From the NCBI GenBank assembly GCA_019009955.1, contig CM032232.1, positions 139,263,001-139,327,000 of the forward strand: a stretch of 64,000 nucleotides of DNA, given 5' to 3'. This document shows, piece by piece, positions 51,165 through 59,903 of this stretch. The notes below the pieces were generated by a model. That model was given only the letters and a program-made list of their open reading frames with translations. It was not told the origin of the DNA and made no database searches. This DNA is from Riptortus pedestris. Its lineage: Eukaryota; Arthropoda; Insecta; Hemiptera; Alydidae. Numbering within the stretch: position 1 is the first letter of the stretch; each line of letters opens with the position of its first letter. The position numbers and the translations under genes are program-made.

Positions 51165-54100
51165 CTAAGCGGTAACAATTTTTGTTCGATTGTTACCAAA
51201 ACTCAAATTTAAACGCTTTATGTAAAACTAAATATCAAGTTCGTTAATGGCTAAAATCCGACCATTGGGAGGGGGAGTGTTTAGAGGGAGAATTTCGAAA
51301 ATTTGTAATATCTCAGTTCTTATGGGTTGGATCAAAATATTGTATAGAACCAATCTTATTGCAAAATGTAATGTTCTATTAATGTTATGTTCTGCATATT
51401 TATGTTATGTACGTTTTTCCACTATCTTAATTGAATATTATTATTATTATTATTATTTATTAACGTACACTTTTTCCAACTCAGGCTAATCGGGACGGGT
51501 TATCTACAGGTTACCAACCCTTTTCTAGCCAGGGTGGTACTTAGGATGTTATTTAATGGATTTCGACACTAAATAATTTCCTTTGCCATGGCAAGAATCA
51601 AACTCGCCACTCTAGGTTTACCATGTGAAATTAAGGTCAACGCTATAACTCACATGGCTAACCTGAGCCCCAAGTTCAACTGAATTTTACACCCCCTTCT
51701 ACTCATACCATATTAACAAATAGCTGTTAAATTATGAAGCACTTTACGTGATGTCCCAGATACCAAATATTGTTCTCATTGAACCTTTATGTTTTGAGAT
51801 AAAATACGTGAGGCGCATGGGAATGTGCTTACTAAAACGCAGCCCCTGCGTATTGGACTTCTATAAACCCGTGAACGAAAGAAGAAGGGGGGGGCGGTCA
51901 ACAGAACCTATTTGCATATGTACACGTATTTGCATATGTCAATGTAAACAATATTTGGTATCTAACCTTGGAATGAAGTGTTTCATGATATAACTGCTAA
52001 TTATTAATATGACATCCATAGGAGTGGGGGTTTACTAAATGCCATCTGCTACTATAAAAGCCAAATATCTCGGTTAATATTCATGATATAGACAATGGGT
52101 ATAGAAAAATATGGATATATAATTTAATTTACAATAAGGTTGGTTCTTTTCAATTTTTAGATGCAACATATACGTAGTAAGGTCCAAAGATTTCCGGCCT
52201 GGGATAGAAGGAAAGGTGAAAGAAAAAAACTTGTTTTACTGTTTTTCAGTATATTCTCCTCTAAGTTCAATACACTTATTACAACGCTTTGGCAACATTT
52301 CTATATAATGAAAAAAATAATTTTCTTCTTTGTTAAAAAAATGTTCTTCCACTGCTGCTTGGAGCTCTTCGTCGGTGTTAAATCGCCTTGCCTGAATCCA
52401 CAGTCCTTCACAGCCTTGGAAAATTAATGCTCTGTGGACAGGGGAATTGTCGTGAAGGAGGCGGACGCCTCTGCTTAACTTCCCTCGCCTCTTCTCTTTA
52501 ATGGCGTGTCGTAACCGGTGAAGTAGGGCTGCATAATACTCACCATTCATTGTGGCATTCCCTTTCTTTAAAATCTATCAATAGTATTCCTTTACAGTCC
52601 AAAAAAATTGTGGCCATTATCTTTTTTGTTGGACTGCGTGACTTTTGCCTTTAAAGGAGGCTCTTCTCCTGGACTTCTCCATTCCATGGACTCTCTTTTT
52701 GCTCAGTGGGTCATAATATAGAACTATTGTCTCATCCCCAGTTACAATTGAGTCCAAAAAATTCTTTGGGTCGGCATTATACTCGCGTAAAAATTCATTG
52801 CAGCAGTGAACTCGTTCCAGTTTTTGATGAGCTGAAAGAATTTTTGGAATCCACCTTGCACTAACCTTGTTCATATGCAAATGTTCTTTGGTGATCCTCA
52901 AAACACTTGTTATTGAAAGCCCAACCTCGCTGCTATTTCCTTGGTTTTCAGTCGTCGGTCAGACAGCAATTCAGATTCCACAAGTTTGATAGTTTCAGAA
53001 GTGACATCTTCCAGTGGGCGACCTAACTTAAATATATTTTGCCCATTCTTTCACTGTGGAATACGAGGGCGAGGACTGCCTGTATACACAAACCAAGCGC
53101 TCTTTTAATTTGCGCAGGAGTAAGATCCTCTTTACAAAAGAATTTAATTACCGCACGGTACTCGAGTTTAAACATTGTAAAAATGGGGAGTTTCCTTTTA
53201 GGCTGGACACTGACTGACAAGACTGAGGAAGTGCAGGCGATGGGTATGGAGTGAGCAGGACCTGCATAGGCGTGCAGCTCCCGGCACGTTTGAAGGAGGG
53301 CAAGCAGGACAGGCCGGAAACTTATGGACCTTACTACGTAGTTACGGAGATATTTCGAATTTTTCGAAATTTCTCCCCACTAACCCCGTCTTCCTAGTCG
53401 TCCTATTTCAGCCATTAACGAACCTGATCTTTCTTTTTACATAAAACGTTTAAATATGAAATTTGGTAACGATCAAACATAACGTACCGTTGGAGCGTTA
53501 ACAGACGAATATATATATATATATATAATTAACACATTTTTCGAAAAGTTCGTCATGAGTACGACCCCTATAGCTGATTTTCCTTTTGGAAAATCTGCTA
53601 AATAATAGCTTTAGGAACCTTCTGTTAAAACAAACAAGATTTCTATCGTTGGAAGGTAAGTAAGATGGCGGTCCAACACTCAATAAGATGTTTACAATTT
53701 GAACGTGGCCTCAATCAGTATTATTCATAGCCATAGAACATTGAATCATGTCAGACCAATGAACCGAACATTTATGACTATCAACGTCATTCAAGAGCCC
53801 GAGGAAATTAGTTCATTGGAAGATTATTGAGACATCTCCCAATCTAGACCGATAAATACGACAATTATCTCGTTGGATTTCCTAATCGATGCTGAATGAG
53901 TCAATTTAGTATTAAGTCAATTTAGTATTATTAGGAACGCGGATTTTTCCATTTCCATACAGCTTTTTGAGCAAAACTAACCTGGTAAGTTAGTGTTGCT
54001 CAAAAAGCTGTATTCCAAACACGAGGAGGAACCTGGAATAAAAGGATGAGATATGCTCTTACCCATAAGTCAACCAGATAATAATGTTCAGAAGAAGAGG

Positions 54101-54675
54101 CAGGCTCAGACAGAGAACACATTCGAGGGAACACTTGCGGAAGCTAGGGGTCTCTGATTGTAAGGACATTGTTGCTGATCGCAATAACCTATTAATGTCT
54201 ACTTAGGAGATGAGTAAAATGACGTTCACTCAAAATTATATATATTTGTCAGTTACTGCTCTAGCGGCTGCAATTTTGTGTTTAAACGTTCCCAAACTCA
54301 TTTTATAAGCGTTAAGATCAAGTTTATTAACGGCTGAAATCGGACCGGGAAGTTGGATGTGAGTAACGAAGGTAAGGTAAGGTTAGAAACGACAGGTAAG
54401 GTTAGAAGAAGCTTCCACCTGAGCCGAGGAGTTACGGAAACGGCCGAACTAATCCAAACAATACCCGACCACATGTCCCACAGACTTCATAAAAATGCAA
54501 ATATCTGGGTTAATATTAATGATAGAGAATAAATGTATATAAAAATATTTATAGTAAATTTAATTTGCAATAAGATTGGTTCTATACAATTTTTCGATCC
54601 GATGTACAAACGGTTAAATATCGAGTTTCGTAACGATCAACAAAAATCGCGACCGCTAGAGCGTTAACAGACAAA

Positions 54676-54721
<46 letters not shown>

Positions 54722-56694
54722 CTAGCTAAGGTACCCGGCGATGCCCGGGAAATCATTGTTGACTTACTAATGATGGTATTTTGATAGCAAGACTTCAATG
54801 TGTACAATTACACTTCCATCCAAGACGTAATGGTTTTCCGAAATAGCCAACCCTGAAGGGTAACTTCAGGGGATGGATATAATAGAAATTTTAGTTTTGA
54901 AGAATAAATGAAAATATGTTCCTAATCTATCCCTTTACACTTTTTGACTCACCTTTTTTCAATACTCGTAATTCAAACCATAATCATGGGTAGCATTTAT
55001 TATAATTAAATATCATCTATAATGAACATATTTCCTTTCAAAAGCCAATCCAAGCACATATAATATTAGGGGAAGTTTTTGCACGTAAGATTATACTTGT
55101 AATAGCGAATCACACTGGAAACTACTTTCAGTAATGCCAGACGGGAAATTAGTTAACTCAATTATCTAGTAAGGCTCCATTCATCTTCCGCTCCCGCATG
55201 AGACTTCTCAAAATTCTTCTACTTAAATTATTGATTCAAAACATTATTTTAATAATTTATCTACTGGATGGAATTAAATAATAGAGGTACCCTGAAAATA
55301 TCATATCATATACGCATATTGTTTAAACGCATATTGTTTTTTGTCATAATGACATTACCATTAACGTTTAATTATTATGATAGCACATATTTGTTTCAAT
55401 AACATCAAGGTACATTATACAAATTAAATAATGGAAATGCTCTTATAGTTTATATTTCTATTGGAAATAAATAACAAAGCTATTTTCTAGGAAAAATAAA
55501 TAAATGAGGAGTGGGTGACGAAGATTTATACCTCACTAATCCGAATCATACTTTGAACTATCATATAAGACGAAAACATAACATCATTTGTCATAATATT
55601 CATTTATTAAAACCCCTTAAATAAGTACTAATATAATTATTGACTCCCGTTTAGCGTATATCCCGTGTTTACTTCATTTTACGACAAAAGTGAATGCACA
55701 CATAAGTTACTCTAAATAACAAAGTAAACCACTTTTGTTATGTGCATGTTTGCCGAAAAACAAATAGAAAATAGAAAAACCGAGTTTTTCATTTCAGCCT
55801 CTCTTATAATCTCCACTCCCCTTTGAACCTAAAATTTTTAATATAGCTTATAATCATGGAAGAATTAATGCTAATTCACACACCGAGTTTTGCTAAGTTC
55901 GGTTCAATCGTTAGTGCCCAACAAAATTGTTGGCTCCCGCTTTAGATTTTAGTGTATATCTCGTTTATACTTCCGTATACGGCAAAAGTGCATATAACAA
56001 AAGTTACTCTAAATAACAAAATAAACAACTTTTGTCATGTGCATATTTGCTGAAAAAGCAATAGGAAACGAAATATCGCTATTTTTAATTTCATGCCTCC
56101 CTTATAACCCCCACTCCTGCCCGTCCCTAGAAATGTTAGTATAGCTTATTATAATGAAGGCGTTAGTACTAATTCACATACCGAGTTTGGTTTAATTCGG
56201 TTTACTCTTTAGTGCCAAATAAAATTGTGGACTCCCGCTTTAGTTTATAGCGTATAACTCATTTATGCTTCCGTATACGTCAAAAGTGCATATAACAAAA
56301 GTTACTTTAAATTACAAAATAAACAACTTTTGTTATGTGCATATTTGCTGAAAAAGCAATAGGAATCGAAATATCGCTATTTTTAATTTCAGGCCTCCCT
56401 TATAACCCCCACTCCTGTTCGTCTTAGAGAATATTAATATAGCCTAAAGTCTAAGTCGGGCTAGTAGTAATATACATACCAAGTTTCATAAAATTCGGTT
56501 CAGCCGTTTATGCGTGAAAAGGTAACAAACAAACAAACAAATAAACAAACAAACAAACAAACAAACAAACAAACAGACACGAAAGAAACAAAAATGTAGT
56601 TACGGTGTCTATGACATGTGAAACGAAAAGTTATCGTGAAAATTTCGCGAAAAAAATCAATGTACAGACAGAGGTTACAATTTTATATATATAT

Positions 56695-56742
<48 letters not shown>

Positions 56743-58742
56743 TAGCTCAGATACCCAGCTTCGCCCCGGGAATTCATTTGAGGCTGAATGGTGATAGTTT
56801 TTTTAAGCAGGCTTTACTTTGCACAATATTTTGACATTTACCCGTCCCAGTGTTTAGTATTTCGTCGTTTCCGGTGATTTGCTAATAATAGAATTATTTC
56901 TTTCGATAATTCTTCACAGTCTTCGCTATTTTTATATATCCCGTCTCTTATACATGTAAATATGGTGAATTTTTTATTTCAGGCCTCCCTTATAACCCCC
57001 CTCCCGTTCGAACCTAAATATTTTTAATATAACTTATAATCATGGAAGAATTAATGCTAATTGACATACCGAGTTTTGTTTAGTTCGGTTCAGCCGTTAG
57101 TGCCCGCTAAAGTTTTAACGTATAACTCATTTATACTTAGGTATACGACAAAAGTGTATATAACAAAAGTTTACTCTAAATAACAAAATAAACAACTATT
57201 GTTATGTGCATATTTGCCGAAAAACCAATAGAAAACGAAATATCGCTATTTTTAATTTCAGGTTTCCCTTATAACCCCCACTCCTGTTCGTCTCAGAGAA
57301 AATTAATATTGCCTAAAGTCTAAGTTGGGTTAGTAGTAATATACATACCAAGTTTCATAAAATTCGGTTCAGCCGTTTATGCGTGAAAAGGTAACAAACA
57401 AACAAAGAAACAAAGAAACAAACAAACAAACATACACGAAAGAAATAAAATGCAGATATGGTGTCTATGACATGTGAAACGAAAAGTTATCGTGAAATTT
57501 CGCGAAAAAAATCAATGTACAGACAGAGGTTACAATTTTATATATATATAGATATACAGTTTTGAACGGACCTCATTTTCGTCATCTCCTGGGTAGGATC
57601 GATGGACATTTGAAGAAAAATTTCGAAAATCGCGTCATGAGTACAACCTCAATAGCTGATTTCACTCAAGGGAAATCTGCTAAAACTAACTCGTCCGTAT
57701 AACCGTTATTTTGGAAATTGCTTTTAGAGAGTATTCTTTGAACATTTGATTTATTATATGAGCTAAAAGAAAAATATTATAAGCTGAATACATAAGGTGT
57801 TCTCAAAGTTTTTCTATAACTGTATACTGATAATAATAATAACGGAATTCATTGATAACAGGCTTTCCCGCCACTCCATATTTGGGGAAAGGGATATTTT
57901 CATTTGTTCCAAATTCCCTAAAATTTGAGTTATCTCATTGCCGCTGACACCGGTCAGAATAAAAGGTCCGTCACGCAGGGGCTGCTTAAACTAAGCAGAT
58001 TTCCATCGTGAAGTTCAGTAATAGACAAATATACATACTGGTAACACAACAACACCGTAAACAATACAAACGGAAATAAGAAATGTTTCATCCAATTTCA
58101 ATAGCCTGCCGACAGGAAGCGTTGGGTTAGAAATCTAAACAAACTGGTCGGCCACCGGAAAGAAAAACATTTACTGAAATATATCAGAATATAACACATT
58201 AATTTTATTGAAAAATATTTACTATATCTAGTACTGTAATTAATAATGAGTCAGAATAATTGTTATTTCATCAATAAAATTTTAGTAGTCCAAAACTTTA
58301 AGATGGGGGGAGTCACCAGGACATATTTGCATGTATCTCGTATAATAAAGGTCTCTTGAATACAATTTTTGGTATTTAAACTTCGAATAATGTGATTTAT
58401 TATGTAGCAGAGTATTGTTTACGTAACATGAGTAGAAGTGGCGGTTTGCTGAAAACTGAAAAATGCAAATATCTCGGTTAATATTCAAGATAGAGAACAA
58501 ACGTATATAACAATATTTATAGTAACTTTAATTTGCAATAAGATTGATTATATACAAGTTTTCGATCCGACGTATAGTAACGGAGATATTTCGAGTTTTC
58601 GAAAATCCTCCCCTTTAAACCCCCCCTCCCCTTGGTCCGATTTCAGCCGTTAACGAACTTGATCTTTCTTTTTACATAAGACGACTAAATATCGAGTTTG
58701 GTAACGATCAAACAAAAATTGCGACCGCTAGAGCGGTAACAG

Positions 58743-58797
<55 letters not shown>

Positions 58798-59855
58798 ATA
58801 TATATATATACAGTTTTGAACGGACCTCATTTTCGTCATCTACTAGGTAGGATCGATCCCTGAAGGGAAATCTGCTAAAACTCATTAAGAAAAGCAATGG
58901 AGCCTAAAACACCTTATCAGTGCCAATATCAGGTCTCCATTATCAAGTACTTAGAAGTTTAGAATACTTTGAATTATCTTGTAATATGCATATGAAAGGG
59001 ATATAATGTCAAAGTAGTTTATCGTGAAAGGCAATGAGTGTTGACACATTATTTTCTATGTGGCACTATATTTGAATGATGCTATGAATATTCAATACAA
59101 TTTTTCATAGCAAATTTCAAAGAAGGGCCACTATGCAAAAGCCAGACTAGTCCAAATTTACGATTTAATGTCCCTTTAATACATTTAATAATAAAAAAAT
59201 TATTTAAAATTCTGTTCCACTCCGAGAAGCATTTAGGAATTTTTAGTTTGGAAATAAAAATCCAATTTCGATCCAGAAAAACTCTCGAATGGAAGCACTT
59301 CCAATCAGAGATGCGCGGAGGTTAACATCGCTAGGTTATGCCGGCTTTAGTGTTGTCAGCGCCTTCAAACATAACCTTAATTTTCATCTTTCCGCGATTT
59401 TTTATATACTCTAAAACATATCTTAAGGCACCATTTGAATTACTAGTGTTCAGAATATATTTCTAAATCTTTTTATTTTTAAAAAAAAATGACAAAGTGA
59501 TTAATAATCATCAGTTATTGACAAATACATATGATTATTCCATGGGCATGTCATCAGTGATTAGAAATTTATTCTTGCAAGATGCTTTAAGGAATAGACA
59601 ACATTAGACTTTAAAACTTTTAGGAAAGAAGTTATTCGAAATTTACTAGCCATTTTGAAAACTGTATAAAGCAGTTTAAAAAATATGTATCAAATAAGCG
59701 CACATCAATTATAAAGTTGAAAGTGTTTTAGCAGATTTCCCTTAAGGGAAATCAGCTATTGAGGTCGTACTCATGATGCGAGTTTCGAAAAAATTCTTCA
59801 AATGTCCATCGATCCTACCCAGGAGATGACGAAAATGAGGGTCCGTATCTCTCTC

Positions 59856-59903
<48 letters not shown>

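Larger units (their letters stand above)
50990..51870 (-). mobile_element. HINE-like copy with (TA)/(TG)n core and nested SINE
   Basis: Minus orientation: AAATCAGCTATTGAGGTCGT, ATCGATCCTACCTCGGAAAT, (TA)n then (TG)n at 51093-51162, GTTCGTTAATGGCTAAAATC, TTGTATAGAACCAATCTTAT, the SINE at 51436-51671, and the 5' end AACGCAGCCCCTGCGTATTG near 51838-51865. Confidence 0.75.
54417..57690 (+). mobile_element. HINE-like copy with other repeats inserted in its (TA)n core
   Basis: 5' portion (GCCGAGGAGTTACGGAAACG, TTAATTTGCAATAAGATTGG, GCGACCGCTAGAGCGTTAAC) runs to the TA tract at 54677. The 3' portion (CAGTTTTGAACGGACCTCAT, GTCATGAGTACAACCTCAAT, GGGAAATCTGCTAAAA) resumes at 57555. Between them lie two ACTAGCT repeats with further (TA)n. 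Confidence 0.72.
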
